Shown: positions 39,777-50,305 of the stretch, piece by piece
Layout: every line of letters begins with the position of its first letter
Numbering within the stretch: the stretch's first letter is position 1
From: Zygaena filipendulae
Lineage: Eukaryota > Arthropoda > Insecta > Lepidoptera > Zygaenidae
Direction of reading: 5' to 3'
Length of the DNA: 64,000 nucleotides
NCBI GenBank assembly: GCA_907165275.2
Contig: OU015675.1
Location: 6,403,501-6,467,500, forward strand
Made by a program: the position numbers and the translations under genes
Notes under the pieces: generated by a model
What the model saw: only the letters and a program-made list of their open reading frames with translations
Told to the model about the DNA's origin: nothing
Database searches by the model: none

Positions 39777-42700
39777 ATGCACCGTCGCTTCCTCCAGGCG
39801 AACATAAACCACTGCGCCGCGGCTCAGGACTTACTTATCCAGAGCGCGGCGCAGTGGTCAATTGACGTCACAGTGGCTGCCGAGCCCTACTACGTCCCCC
39901 CCAGGGATAACTGGTTTGGGGACTTGAGGGGCTCGGTAGCCATTATCGGAAGCACGGCCAGCGACGTGCCCTTCAGCCTAATCGGTAGGGGTGAAGGGTA
40001 CGTCGCTGTAAAATCAGGGGAAACCGTCGTGGTCGGGGTGTATTTCTCCCCCAACAAGACTCTCGCCGAGTTCGAGACGTTCTTGGACAGGTTGGGGGCC
40101 ATCATAAGGTCCCTATCTTGTCCAGTGGTGCTCCTGGGGGATCTCAACGCCAAATCCATGGCGTGGGGATGCCCCAGGACAGACGTCTTCGGCGAGACGT
40201 TGGAGGAGTGGGCGGCGAACATCGGCCTCGGAATAGTAAACCGGGGCTCGATAAATACGTGTGTCCGTCAGCAGGGGGGGTCTATTGTGGACGTTACGTT
40301 CACATCCCCTGCAATCGGACACAGAGTCCGGGATTGGAAAGTCCTGGAGGGGGTGGAGACTCTGTCGGATCATCTTTACATAAGATTCGACCTCTCCGCC
40401 CCCGCCGGCTCCCCGGACTCACGCCGCCCCGCGAGTAACACCCCGTCCCCTCCAAGATGGGCGTTGAAATGTCTAGACATAGACATGCTGATGGAGGCTT
40501 CCATCGTCAAGGCTTGGCTGGAGCATCCAGCCGAGCCTGTGGAGGTCGAAGAGGAAGCGGCCTGGTTCCGGGACACAATGACCGACGTCTGTGACGCGGC
40601 CATGCCCCGGGCCGGGCCCCGACCTCCCGCGCGTCGGGTGTACTGGTGGTCGCAGGAACTAGCAGATCTCCGCAGGAGCTGCGTGGAGGCGCGACGCCGG
40701 TACACCAGGAGCCGCAGACGGCGGCTCCGAGACGCGACGGTGGAAGCCGATCTGTACGGGGCCTACAAAGAGAGGAAAAAGGCCCTGCGGATCGCCATCA
40801 GCGAGGCCAAGACCCGAGCGAGAGAAGAGTTCTTGGAGACTCTTAATAGCGACCCGTGGGGGCGCCCCTACAAAGCGGTGCGCAAAAAGCTCCGCTCCGC
40901 TGGGCCCCCCCTCACGCAGAGTCTCCAGCCCCAACTGTTGGGGAGGGTGGTGTCCACACTCTTTCCGAGTGCGCACGACCACCCCCCACCAGTCATGGCT
41001 CCCCCCCAGGACTATCCTGAGGGGGATTCAGCCGACGGGGTCCCGGGAGTCTCGCCGGGAGAACTCAACGCGGCCACTCTCCGTCTCCGGGGCAAGAAAA
41101 CTGCCCCGGGGCCGGACGGGATACCTGGCCGCGCATGGGTCTTGGCCTCCAACGCCCTGGGGGACCGACTGGGCAGGCTCTTTAGCGCCTGCCTCGAGTC
41201 GGGACGGTTTCCCCGCCAGTGGAAGACGGGCAGTCTTGTCTTACTGAAGAAGGAGGGACGCCCCGCAGAATCTCCCTCTGCGTACCGCCCCATAGTGTTG
41301 CTCGATGAGGTGGCGAAGCTTTTTGAGCGAATTATCGCTCACCGCCTCATCGGGCACCTTCAAGAGGTGGGACCCGACCTGGCCGAAAGCCAGTACGGTT
41401 TCCGGGAGGGCCGATCAACGATTGACGCGATTAGTCGCGTCCGAGCCCTCTCGGACCAGGCGACATCCCAGGGCGGAGTTGCGATGGCGGTGTCTCTTGA
41501 CATCGCCAACGCCTTCAATACTCTGCCCTGGTCCTGCATTAGGGAGGCTCTCCGGTATCACCGGGTGCCTCCCTACCTGAGGCGGATTGTCGGGTCCTAC
41601 CTCCAAGATAGGCACGTCACGTGCCTGGGGCGGGACAACAACATCCTTCGGAGGGAGATGAGATGCGGTGTTCCACAGGGGTCGGTATTAGGACCCCTCC
41701 TGTGGAACATCGGATACGACTGGGTGCTGCGGGGCGCCCTTCCCCCGGGCCTTGACGTCATCTGCTATGCAGATGACACACTGGTGGTGGCCCGGGAGAA
41801 AGACTTCAGAGAGACTGCCCGTCTTGCCACGTTGGGGGTGGCACAGGTCGTCAGCAGAATACGGCAATTGGGACTCGGGGTGGCGCTTGAGAAATCCGAG
41901 GCCATCTATTTTCATGGGCCTCGGATGCGTCCACCCGCTGGTTCCCATATTGTCGTTGGTGGTGTCCATATCGAGGTCGGGTCCTCCATAAAGTATCTGG
42001 GACTCGTCCTCGATAGCCGCTGGGACTTCCGCGAGCATTTCCGCCGCCTGTCCCCCAAGCTCATCCGGGCTGCGGGTGCTCTTAGCACCCTGCTGCCCAA
42101 CCTTGGGGGACCGAGCGTTAACTGCCGCCGCCTATATATGGGGGTGGTACGGTCGATGGCCCTTTACGGGGCCCCGATTTGGGCCAACAGTTTGACGGCT
42201 CATAACAAGACCCTCCTGCGAAGACCGCAGAGGGTCCTAGCCGTCAGACTGATAAGGGGATACCGTACCATCTCCTACGAGGCGGCGTGCGTCTTGGCGG
42301 GGTCTCCCCCCTGGGATCTAGAGGCGGGCCTCCTCTCGTCGCTGTACGAGTGGCGAGTGGAGTGCCGAGCCAGAGGGGAATACCCCCCGCCAAGGGCGGT
42401 GGAACTGCGGAGGTCCCATCTTCGGCAGTCCTTAATGCGAGAATGGGAGAGCAGGCTGGCAACACCTTCCGCCGGCCTGCGGACTGTCGAAGCTGTCCGT
42501 CTAGTCCTGCGAGAATGGGCGGACAGGCGGCTGGGCATCATCACCTTCCGGGTGACGCAGGTGCTTTCCGGGCATGGTTGCTTCGGAAAGTACCTGTGTC
42601 AGCTCGGGAGGGAACCGACGGCCTCGTGCCACCATTGTGGAACCTGCGGTGAGGACACGGCGCAGCACACTCTCGAAGAGTGCTCGGCCTGGGCCGAGCA

Positions 42701-42932
42701 GCGCCGTGTCCTCACCTCGGCAATAGGAAGCGACCTTTCGCTGCCCACCGTAGCTTCAGCCATGGTGGGTAGCGAAAGCGTATGGGCGGCGGTTCTCTCC
42801 TTCTGCGAGGACGTCATCTCGCAGAAGGAGACCGCGGAGCGGGAAAGGGAGCAGGCAGCGTCCGCCCCTCCCAACCGCCGCCCCAGAAGAAGGGGTAGGA
42901 GGCAGGATGTAGTAGGCCTCCAACCCCCATAG
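39777..42932 (+). CDS. LINE ORF2: endonuclease and reverse transcriptase, intact
   Basis: It is 1051 codons without a stop. The endonuclease occupies about residues 1-220, with QANINH near the start, Glu36 (AAEPYY), LLGDLNAKSMAWG (119-131) and Ser197-Asp198-His199. The reverse transcriptase spans about 430-760: APGPDG (443), SLDIANAF (573), GVPQGSVLGPLL (631) and the catalytic YADD (664-667). A C-terminal zinc motif CX2CX9HX4C begins at Cys951 (CHHCGTCG..QHTLEEC). All catalytic motifs are present, so the protein could be functional even though this copy lacks most of ORF1. Many other-frame open frames over it are shadows of its high GC content. Confidence 0.95.
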   Translation: MHRRFLQANINHCAAAQDLLIQSAAQWSIDVTVAAEPYYVPPRDNWFGDLRGSVAIIGSTASDVPFSLIGRGEGYVAVKSGETVVVGVYFSPNKTLAEFETFLDRLGAIIRSLSCPVVLLGDLNAKSMAWGCPRTDVFGETLEEWAANIGLGIVNRGSINTCVRQQGGSIVDVTFTSPAIGHRVRDWKVLEGVETLSDHLYIRFDLSAPAGSPDSRRPASNTPSPPRWALKCLDIDMLMEASIVKAWLEHPAEPVEVEEEAAWFRDTMTDVCDAAMPRAGPRPPARRVYWWSQELADLRRSCVEARRRYTRSRRRRLRDATVEADLYGAYKERKKALRIAISEAKTRAREEFLETLNSDPWGRPYKAVRKKLRSAGPPLTQSLQPQLLGRVVSTLFPSAHDHPPPVMAPPQDYPEGDSADGVPGVSPGELNAATLRLRGKKTAPGPDGIPGRAWVLASNALGDRLGRLFSACLESGRFPRQWKTGSLVLLKKEGRPAESPSAYRPIVLLDEVAKLFERIIAHRLIGHLQEVGPDLAESQYGFREGRSTIDAISRVRALSDQATSQGGVAMAVSLDIANAFNTLPWSCIREALRYHRVPPYLRRIVGSYLQDRHVTCLGRDNNILRREMRCGVPQGSVLGPLLWNIGYDWVLRGALPPGLDVICYADDTLVVAREKDFRETARLATLGVAQVVSRIRQLGLGVALEKSEAIYFHGPRMRPPAGSHIVVGGVHIEVGSSIKYLGLVLDSRWDFREHFRRLSPKLIRAAGALSTLLPNLGGPSVNCRRLYMGVVRSMALYGAPIWANSLTAHNKTLLRRPQRVLAVRLIRGYRTISYEAACVLAGSPPWDLEAGLLSSLYEWRVECRARGEYPPPRAVELRRSHLRQSLMREWESRLATPSAGLRTVEAVRLVLREWADRRLGIITFRVTQVLSGHGCFGKYLCQLGREPTASCHHCGTCGEDTAQHTLEECSAWAEQRRVLTSAIGSDLSLPTVASAMVGSESVWAAVLSFCEDVISQKETAEREREQAASAPPNRRPRRRGRRQDVVGLQPP

Positions 42933-43320
42933 TGAGGTCCTCCAGGCGGTAGAGCGAGGCACTCTACCGTCCGAGGGAGTAAGGACCTCGGGTGGACAAG
43001 TGGCGCGTTAGGTGTTCCGGCGCGCCACTTTAATTACTTATTTTTAGCAGTTAGTGGGAGAGAGGGACTTAGTTCCTGCGGGGACTAAGTCCCTTAGCAG
43101 AGGGGCCCGCCTAAAAGCGGGCCAGCGCCGTCGGGGCCGCGGAGCATGCGAGAGCGAATCCCGCGGCCCTGACGCAAGGCGCCGAGGAGGAACACCCCAG
43201 GGTTTTTAGTGGGTAGTATTCCCGCCCTTCTCAGGGCGGGTCGCCCTTTTCAGGGCGGAGTCCCACATAACCACCGCCCGCCTCATGGCGGTGGTATGCA
43301 TAAAGCATTTTCCCTGGGTC
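42933..43320 (+). other. LINE 3' UTR with serial hairpins
   Basis: Inverted pairs include CGGTAGAG/CTCTACCG (about 42947-42970), AGGGACTTAGT/ACTAAGTCCCT (about 43066-43095), GGCCCGC/GCGGGCC (about 43105-43122), and CGCCC/GGGCG repeats near 43222-43258. R1-clade reverse transcriptases recognise structured 3' UTR RNA (family knowledge), so these may be part of the template signal. Confidence 0.6.
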
Positions 43321-43338
43321 AAAAAAAAAAAAAAAAAA

Positions 43339-43350
43339 GGTTAGGTTACG
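43339..43350 (+). repeat. LINE target-site duplication, right
   Basis: GGTTAGGTTACG follows the 18-A tail and matches 39459-39470 exactly. Confidence 0.9.
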
Positions 43351-43485
43351 TGACGTCACGTGAAATTTCAACTCAACGTATCGCCATTATTTTTTGATTA
43401 CGTTAAAAAAGAAAAAAATACGTGTCCAATATTTTTTATTAATCTATAAGACGGACTAAAAAAAAATTAAGTCTATATATCCCAT
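43339..43485. mobile_element. MITE family N, right half
   Basis: TGACGTCACGTGAAATTTCAA, ATTTTTTGATTACGTTAAAAA and AAGACGGACTAAAAAAAAATT match the right half of 32402-32733. Confidence 0.85.
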
Positions 43486-43667
43486 TCTAGTGATTTATCA
43501 AACAAAAATAGATCTGACGTAAAACCAATCCATCCAAAGGTCATGGCTACAGTATGAATAGTGTCTGGTTAGGTTTAGACACAGACCAAACAATCTTGTC
43601 TCTTCCTTATTTCTACTATTCTTATTTCGCATTCTACTGTAAGTTTTTGACTAATTTTGCCTTTTTT

Positions 43668-43965
43668 TTGATTGGGCTAGGTGATTAAATTTTAATTTTA
43701 AGGCCGTCTTGTAGATTATTTTAAATATTGGACACGTATTTTTCATGTTTTCACGTAATCAAAAAATAACGGCGATAAATTTGAGCTGAAATTCCATGTG
43801 AAGTCACACCTAGGTACATTTTATACTTATATGACGTTACGAGCTCTCACTCTGTTTTATTAAGTATTTTTTTAATCATTTAAAAAAGCAAAAAATACGT
43901 GTGTATAATTTTTTTCTATCTAACTGAAGGACTAAAATATAGAATATTGATTTTTGTACCCATTA
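43668..43965. repeat. Two further half copies of MITE family N
   Basis: At 43668-43810, AAGGCCGTCTTGTAGATTAT and AATATTGGACACGTATTTTT are the reverse complement of the right arm. At 43850-43965, AAGCAAAAAATACGTGTGTA and TGAAGGACTAAAATATAG are another arm. The locus looks like a preferred neighbourhood for the family. Confidence 0.6.
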
Positions 43966-44001
43966 AGCTAACTAACAATTTTTCAGGATTTGTACTTTAC
44001 T

Positions 44002-44250
44002 AGCTGTCCCGCGCGGTTTCACCCGGAGTTCCATGTGTTGTGTCAAATAAAGTTCTTTCAATTCAATTCAATTCAACCCCTTTTCATCCCCTTAGTCCCC
44101 CCCCTCCTTAGTTTCCCCCTTTTCAAAAATCCTTTCTTATCGGATACCTACGTCATACAAAGAACAGACCCTCCAAGTTTCAGGTCTCAGCGGTTTAGGT
44201 TGTGCGTTGATCCATCAGTCATACAGGACAAAGCATTTTAAATATGTATG
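44002..44250 (-). repeat. Interspersed repeat family B with extra tail
   Basis: TAGCTGTCCCGCGCGGTTTC starts it and GGACAAAGCATTTTAAATATG ends it. It is interrupted near 44035-44080 by GTTCTTTCAATTCAATTCAAT, a (TTCAA)n tract. Confidence 0.75.
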
Positions 44251-44714
44251 GATTCATACCCATCCATCAATAACTAGCTAACTGAAAATTTGTCAGGATT
44301 TGTACTTTATTATTGAACTATTTCAACTAACTATTACTATACTATCCTCGCCTCGTTCCATTATCGTTGTGTGGTTCAAGATCACTACAATAACAGATGG
44401 ACATTCTGCTGGGAATTTTATTGGAAAATCGCCGCTTTCCGAGAGTGAACACGATCGTCAACAATCAGAAACTGGGAACCCTTTTGTTGTAAAAATAAAA
44501 TCGTCAGTAGGACGCGTTTATAGCTATCGGAGATGGAGAATTCCGTTATTTTCAAAGATGGAGAATTCCGTTATTTACTATCGTGTCGATAAAGAAAATG
44601 ATAAGTGTTTTTGGGGGATTCGGTTGTTTTTTATGGTACTGTATGGAACGAAAACTTTCGCAGTGGCGGTTTTTTTTATATTCGCAAGAAGATTAATGAC
44701 GTTGACGATTATTT

Positions 44715-44815
44715 ATTTATTTATTCTTTATTGCACAGTAAGTACAAATGGCGAACTTAATGCCTTGCGGCATTCTCTACCAGTTAACCATTGGGTAGAC
44801 GGAGAGATATAGAAG
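44715..44815 (-). repeat. Retroelement 3' end, reverse
   Basis: TTTATTTATTTATTCTTTATT, AAATGGCGAACTTAATGCC and GCGGCATTCTCTACCAGTT are the reverse complement of the type at 36810-36930. Confidence 0.55.
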
Positions 44816-44944
44816 ATGGGGTGTGCAAATAAAACAATATATAAAATACTTAATACAGGATACTAATAATTGATAAAAAACATAAAGACGCAATTTACTC
44901 ACAATAAATACTATAACACATGTATATCCTACACATACCTATAC

Positions 44945-45025
44945 AATAAAATACATACATACATAGTTACATACATACATACATATATATCACATATACA
45001 TACATACCATATTATACATACATAC
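44945..45025. repeat. (ACAT)n microsatellite
   Basis: ACATACATACATAGTTACATA and similar runs continue for about 75 bases. Confidence 0.85.
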
Positions 45026-45593
45026 TGAGTGGAAATATATAAATATATAATAATATACTTACCTAAAACTATAAAAATTAAGCAAACGGGAGGAACGCAA
45101 GTTTTAAATCGCCATTCAAGGCAGGCTGCTGGACTCCAAGAAGTGACTCCTAACTCAACTATTATTTCTTCGGTGTTCGCCGAGAGCTTGGGGAAATATT
45201 TTGCTAACTATAGCACCATGGTTTGCAATTACAAACCGTAAGAGATGGAAGTAAATTTATGACACGATGACATCAACAAGTTATAAGCATGTTATAAGTA
45301 TTGTGACAAACATTCCAATTTTTTTAAGTATACCCTTTCAAACAAAAAAAGAATTTTCCAAATCGGTCCAGCCGTCTTCGAAGAATCGCGTAGCAAAGAA
45401 TAAAGATACAAAACAAAAAACATACCTCCAGTCGAATCGAGAACTTCCTCTTTTTTTGGAAGTCAGTTAAAAAACCTTACTGACTACTGCACACATAGAA
45501 ACTAACGGACAGAATCAGCTTTAATACTGCTTATTATTAGTTTTTAGCACAGGCTTTTAGCTATCTCCATTAAAGTATTTTCATCTATACATA

Positions 45594-45876
45594 TAAATCA
45601 AATTGAAAGGTCTGTTTGTAATTCAAAACTAACAGCTTTTCACTAAATGCATATGAAAGTATATAGGTACCTACTTACATAAAAAGATCAATTTTTTATT
45701 TTTTTTCTCTGTAGTTTGTTCCGGCTAATATTTAAAACGGTTGGACCGACTTTAGTAAATAAAAGTAGTCTATCTGCGACTTTCACTGGCAGATAGACTA
45801 CTTTTATTTTAGAAAAAAAAAGTTCCTGCGGGAATCCCGAAACTCACGCGGGTGTAACCGCGGGGCACAGCCAGTT
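45594..45876 (+). repeat. SINE-like family A copy, plus
   Basis: It ends CACGCGGGTGTAACCGCGGGG, CACAGCCAGT. It contains an internal inverted pair CTACTTTTATTT / AAATAAAAGTAG near 45755-45810. The AT-rich start (TCTATACATATAAATC) is shared with 19480. Confidence 0.7.
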
Positions 45877-46413
45877 CATTCATACGTTCATACAAGACAC
45901 ACCTATTTGCTTAAGAATATCAATGATCAATATCGCAATTCACACACGACGCTGAAACTATGAGATAATAATAGATTACTTACGAAGTTACGAGTTACGA
46001 GTAATGACGAAAGCATCGGCGCAGACGCCCGACCCACTTTCGTTCGAGTCGCGATGACCTTGGACAAGTACCTACTGTGTGTGACACTGCAATATATCTA
46101 TTTCGTTCGTACTACACTAGGGTTGCCGACCGTCTTGTTCTCCCAGGACCTGTCTTGATTTTTGGACTGTCCTGGGTATCCTAGATATTTTTTTAAGTAG
46201 TGTTCTGGGTTTTCTAAGCGTAATGGTTTCAAAATTCACGCTCCACTACTGCCTTCAATCTTTTTTTTAAGTGTCCCTCGTTCAAACGCGTCTGATTGAG
46301 AAGTGATTTGTATTAAGTTAGAATCGATTGTATCAATCGTGACTCGTGGCCACATCTAATAATTAATTGACCACATCAATCAGCGAATAAATCAGCTTTC
46401 AACGAAACCAACA

Positions 46414-46632
46414 ACATAATAAGTAGGCCACAGCTCGCGCCGCTGATAGATGTGGCCAACTTCTTATGTTGTCTACCATTTGTTTTTGCCGCCGCCACCG
46501 CCGCCGCAAAGACAATAAGTAGGCCACAGCTCGCACCGCTGATAGCTGTGGCCAACTTCTTATGTTGTCTACCATTTGTTTTTGCCGCCGCCGCCACCGC
46601 CGCCGCCGCCACCGCCGCCATCGCCGCCGCAA
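46414..46632 (+). repeat. Tandem duplication with expanding GCC triplets
   Basis: Unit 1 (about 46416-46509) and unit 2 (about 46510-46632) both read AATAAGTAGGCCACAGCTCGC, GATGTGGCCAACTTCTTATG or its variant, then TACCATTTGTTTTTGCCGCC. The GCC tract is about 27 bases in unit 1 and about 55 in unit 2, and both end in CGCAAAGAC. Open frames read it as alanine- or arginine-rich protein, which I treat as artefact. Confidence 0.85.
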
Positions 46633-46908
46633 AGACTGTAGCTAAGGGGTTAAACGTACCGCTGTACATATTATTTGAGTTTCTTTGACCCTGTTTTCAT
46701 TGAGTAAGTATCATATTACTATTAATTAACTATCGCTTTAATACTAATCATACTGCGTCCTGTTTTTAAGCCGTAGTGTCCTGGTTTCTCCGCCTTGAAA
46801 TTCTTGATTTCTAATATTTGGGGGTGACAACCCTATACTATGCGGACGGATACAAGCGATAGGACACCACAGGCCGTGGAATGTGTTATGGAGATTTATC
46901 TGGTCTAC

Positions 46909-47345
46909 TAGCTGTGTTCTGCGGTTTCACGCGCAATAATTTCAGAGTTCCCGCGGGAATTCCGGCATAAAAGTACTCTATTGCCTTTGCTCTTTTCTGT
47001 ACCCCTGACATCGTGTATGCAATATTTCATGATGATCGGTTATTTGTTTTCGGCGAGCCCTTTTACTTTTCACGTAATAGAAAATACCCGTAAAAACCGT
47101 GTTCCATCAAGATTTTCTGTAGCCCGTCAAGGTAGCACAGCTGTTTTATAACATGCTAGATGTGCTCCGCGGTTTCACCCGCATGAGTTTAAGTTTAGGA
47201 ATCCCACAGGAACTCCAAAGTAACTTAATTTATTCCTAAGAACATCAGCTAATTAGCAGTGAAACTTCAGTTCTGTCAAAATCGGTCCAAACGTTTCGTA
47301 GATTCACTCGTGCGGGTTTCGGAAATCCCGCAGGAACTCCAAACT
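46909..47345 (-). repeat. Two family A copies, minus
   Basis: The first is 46909-47040 (TAGCTGTGTTCTGCGGTTTC, CCGCGGGAATTCCGGCATAA). The second is 47157-47345 (CTAGATGTGCTCCGCGGTTTC, AAACGTTTCGTAGATTC). Confidence 0.7.
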
Positions 47346-48264
47346 TCTTTTACAAAAACCCTGTCTTGACAATAACGAACAGAAAAAAAAAAGTTTATCC
47401 AATTTGTTGCAATCGTTTGCAAGTTATACGCTTAGCAACACATTTGGCGATTCATTTTTACTATATAGATTTTAAACAAAACGGCGCGGCGACCAGCAAA
47501 CTTCGACAGCACGACTACTTCAAGCGGTACTTAATTATAATTATGTTTTTTTAATTCAAAACGCTATTAAGATAACACTAACGTAACGTAACAGTAATGT
47601 CATCGGTTATCACCTAAACCTTGGAAGATAACCTCAAGTGGTGTGTAGTCTGTGTACGAACAAGAGTTAAGGACTGGAGTCTGGAACCTGTTTATTTTTT
47701 AACTGATAAAAATATCATCAACAATGTGAATATTTCACAAAACATGCCCGAAAAGGAACACAGAAATATCCATAAAAACGCGTGGCAGCTGTTTTTACCT
47801 CATAAGGTTTCAATAGAAACGTGGCAACATCTCTACCCTAATTTAACCTCTTCGTCATTTACGTAACATGTGGTGTGTGTGTGACCTGTCAGCAGTACAG
47901 TAAGCAGCAGAAAAGGAGCCAGTCAAAAGGAGGAGGAAAAAAAAATCGGTCCAGCTGTTTCAGAGATTACCCGGAACAAACAGACAAACAGACAGATGTA
48001 ACATTTAGTGAAAAGATGTTAATACTTTGGGCAGTCATTGAATCTTATCGCCATCCCAGTGACACTCCATACAAACAAATGACAACTGATTCAAGTACTT
48101 TCTCACAACTTGTATAATTTTGTGTACTTACTGCTACATTCTCTTCTCTATGTAAGGGTAACTATCATTGGAAACTGTAATCTTACTGAAACCTAAAATT
48201 AATATATGTACTTGTAGCTGTTGTTGTCCTAAATAAACGAAAATAAAAATAAAATAAAACAATT
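47346..48264. other. Unannotated stretch with small open frames
   Basis: Open frames of 60-80 codons at 47366, 47621 and 47875 have no recognised domain. The third overlaps a family A-like segment (TCGGTCCAGCTGTTTCAG, AAACAGACAAACAGAC). No framed splice sites were found, and I do not call a gene. Confidence 0.35.
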
Positions 48265-48450
48265 AAAGATGGCCGGCTTGTACATGCGTACACATGTTAA
48301 GCGCGTGTGCGTATCGTAAGGCTGTAACTGTCAGCTGTCAGTGAACAACTGTCACATGTGGTTCAAGAAGCTTTCGCGGCGTATGAGGAGGCAAGAAATT
48401 GGTGGGAGGCGGAGTGTCGCTTCTTTATATTATAATCCCTATTCTTTGCT
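48265..48450 (-). repeat. Repeat family G, reverse copy
   Basis: GATGGCCGGCTTGTACATG, CTGTCAGCTGTCAGTG and GAGTGTCGCTTCTTTATAT are the reverse complement of 17140-17385. Confidence 0.7.
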
Positions 48451-48920
48451 TATTGCAATGGTAATAAAGTTCAGACTGAGCTAAATTTTTACATATTGCT
48501 AGTGCTTACTGTACACTTATTTCGCACTCCAGTCTATGACGTCAGTATCTGATCGAGGGTGAACTTTTCGCTTGAACTTTGACCTGGCTGAATGTCATAT
48601 CGCAGACACGATAAGAGTTTACAGTTAACAAATAACTTTGGCAATTTAATACATTTCACCGCTGTCGGATCGAATAATAAATAACTGATCGTTTGACCTT
48701 CTAAAAGTATAAAATCAATAAAATAACAATTAAAATATTAATAGATCAATAAAACATTCATTTGATTACCAGCTACTGTTCCATTGGAACTAGTGACTTG
48801 TAAAAATATTTATTATAAGGGCTGTTAGTTTTTGGATAAAAAAAAATACATATTATAAATCTCTTTATTGGGATATGAATAAATGAAAGTGCTTTCAAAG
48901 AAACCACGATCAGTGTCTTG

Positions 48921-49032
48921 GCCGCACTCAGAGTCGACTTTAATGATTACTTAGTTAAGTATAGGTTTTTAAAACAAAACTGCCGTTGTCAGACAACGGC
49001 AGTATAGATTTAAAAATCTGTGAGTGCGGCGG
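48921..49032. mobile_element. Short relative of the Harbinger-like element
   Basis: GCCGCACTCAGAGTCGACTTTA and CTGTGAGTGCGGCGG are inverted ends shared with 17452-20881. The centre carries a perfect 11-bp hairpin CTGCCGTTGTC/GACAACGGCAG. TTG and TTA flank it. Confidence 0.7.
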
Positions 49033-50159
49033 TTAGGAGGTGAAATCTTTGAAGACTGGTTATTTAAAAATAAAACGGTAGTAGAATATGTATGTAAAAA
49101 ATACTATTTTTTTATAAGAATTCTGCAGCTATTTAAACTTGATATCAAAATCAAAACAAAAAGTGCCACTAAAGGCTTTTGGCGGTTTATATTTTTTTTT
49201 TATAAAAAAAAAAGATATGATTTTTTTAGTTTTTAGTTTCACCACGGCTCATAGGGCATTAATGTCAGTTCGAAGCCGTCTTAAACAGACGTCTACGAAT
49301 CAATAAAGCCATCCCGTACTACGGGCGGGTCATTCTCCGCTGAAGCGCTCATCATAGTATGGCATCTTGCCAGCATCGGGGAAGCTGCAATACTTCACAA
49401 TAGGACGTGGTTGCTCAATATTTGACTGCAGCTTTGGCTTAGTGGCTGGTACACCTCATTCAGTAGATCCAGATATTACCCCCTACAACGTCACATACTC
49501 ACAATTCACAAACTACAGGACACCTGGAATGCAGCTCTTGATACTCTTCATAAATGGGTTACCTTAATCTTGTAAACAAACGTAACACGTATTACCTTAA
49601 AATTTAAATAAAAATGTATATCTGTTACATTTTTGACTTCACACACGTACCGTGTTAGGTCGAAATTTACAATGAACATGCTTTTGATTAAAAAGAGAAG
49701 ATTACTGCTGCTTTTGTTACGCCCGTTATGAAAGAGAATAAAGTATTTGACTAAATTGTTTTAATATTGATACAGGTGTTCCGAATACAATAAGTATAAT
49801 ATGTGGCAACAATTTCGAGACCGTATCGCTGGGAATTTTTATAGCGACAAAAGTCAAATATCACAGAATAAGCAGACATCACATAACACTTGTAATGTTT
49901 GTTTTACGCCTCTTCGCCTATCTTTAATCTACTCGTAATTGATTGTTGGATGCAACTCGTAACTATTTACTGTTGTTAATATTAAGTATCCTTTGGGTGA
50001 CGTAATATAATAGCCACGGTAGTAATATCGCACACAATTCTTTATAAAGTTTTTATAATAATAATAATTGGACTTACAGCTTCATTTTGATTCTGTAAGT
50101 GTTCATTTGTGTTGTGTTTCTCCTCTTGTTTGAATAAATATTTCTTTCTTTCTAATTTT

Positions 50160-50185
50160 TTGATTAAATGGCAAAAACGGAACTT
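50160..50185 (+). repeat. Fragment of family K
   Basis: AAATGGCAAAAACGGAACTTTT matches the left end of 37745-38388. Confidence 0.45.
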
Positions 50186-50305
50186 TTGTAACCCGTAGTC
50201 ACATCCGTCCGGAGACTTGTTTGTTTTACTTTTTATTAGTAGTCAATTTGGAGGTAAGGTTTATTTCATGAAACTAAAGGGTGAAAAAAAAAATATATTC
50301 AGAGT

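Larger units (their letters stand above)
39471..43338 (+). mobile_element. R1-clade non-LTR retrotransposon, 5' truncated, ORF2 intact
   Basis: The insertion is about 3.87 kb with strikingly higher GC than its surroundings. In order it holds the C-terminal CCHC zinc-knuckle end of ORF1, a complete ORF2 with apurinic-type endonuclease and reverse transcriptase, a 3' UTR of about 390 bases rich in hairpins, and 18 A residues. A 12-bp target duplication flanks it. Domain order and zinc motifs fit the R1 clade, which includes the telomere-targeting TRAS and SART families of moths. The TTAGG-like target makes that comparison natural, but the assignment to a family was not tested. Confidence 0.93.

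Noticed and set aside
39461..42962. Many open frames of 60-120 codons in other frames of the LINE
   Set aside because: They are shadows of the GC-rich ORF2, which alone carries the endonuclease and reverse transcriptase motifs.
44300..44812. Open frame of 170 codons
   Set aside because: It contains an internal duplication of GAGAATTCCGTTATTT, ends in a retroelement 3' tail, and has no domain. It is most likely chance across repeats.
46376..46688. Alanine- or arginine-rich open frames
   Set aside because: They are readings of the GCC triplet tandem duplication.
50053..50080. Possible 15-base mim micro-exon on the minus strand (CTTACAG..GTAAGT)
   Set aside because: Good splice-like edges, but the five residues match nothing in mim and the phase cannot be tested. 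It is probably chance.
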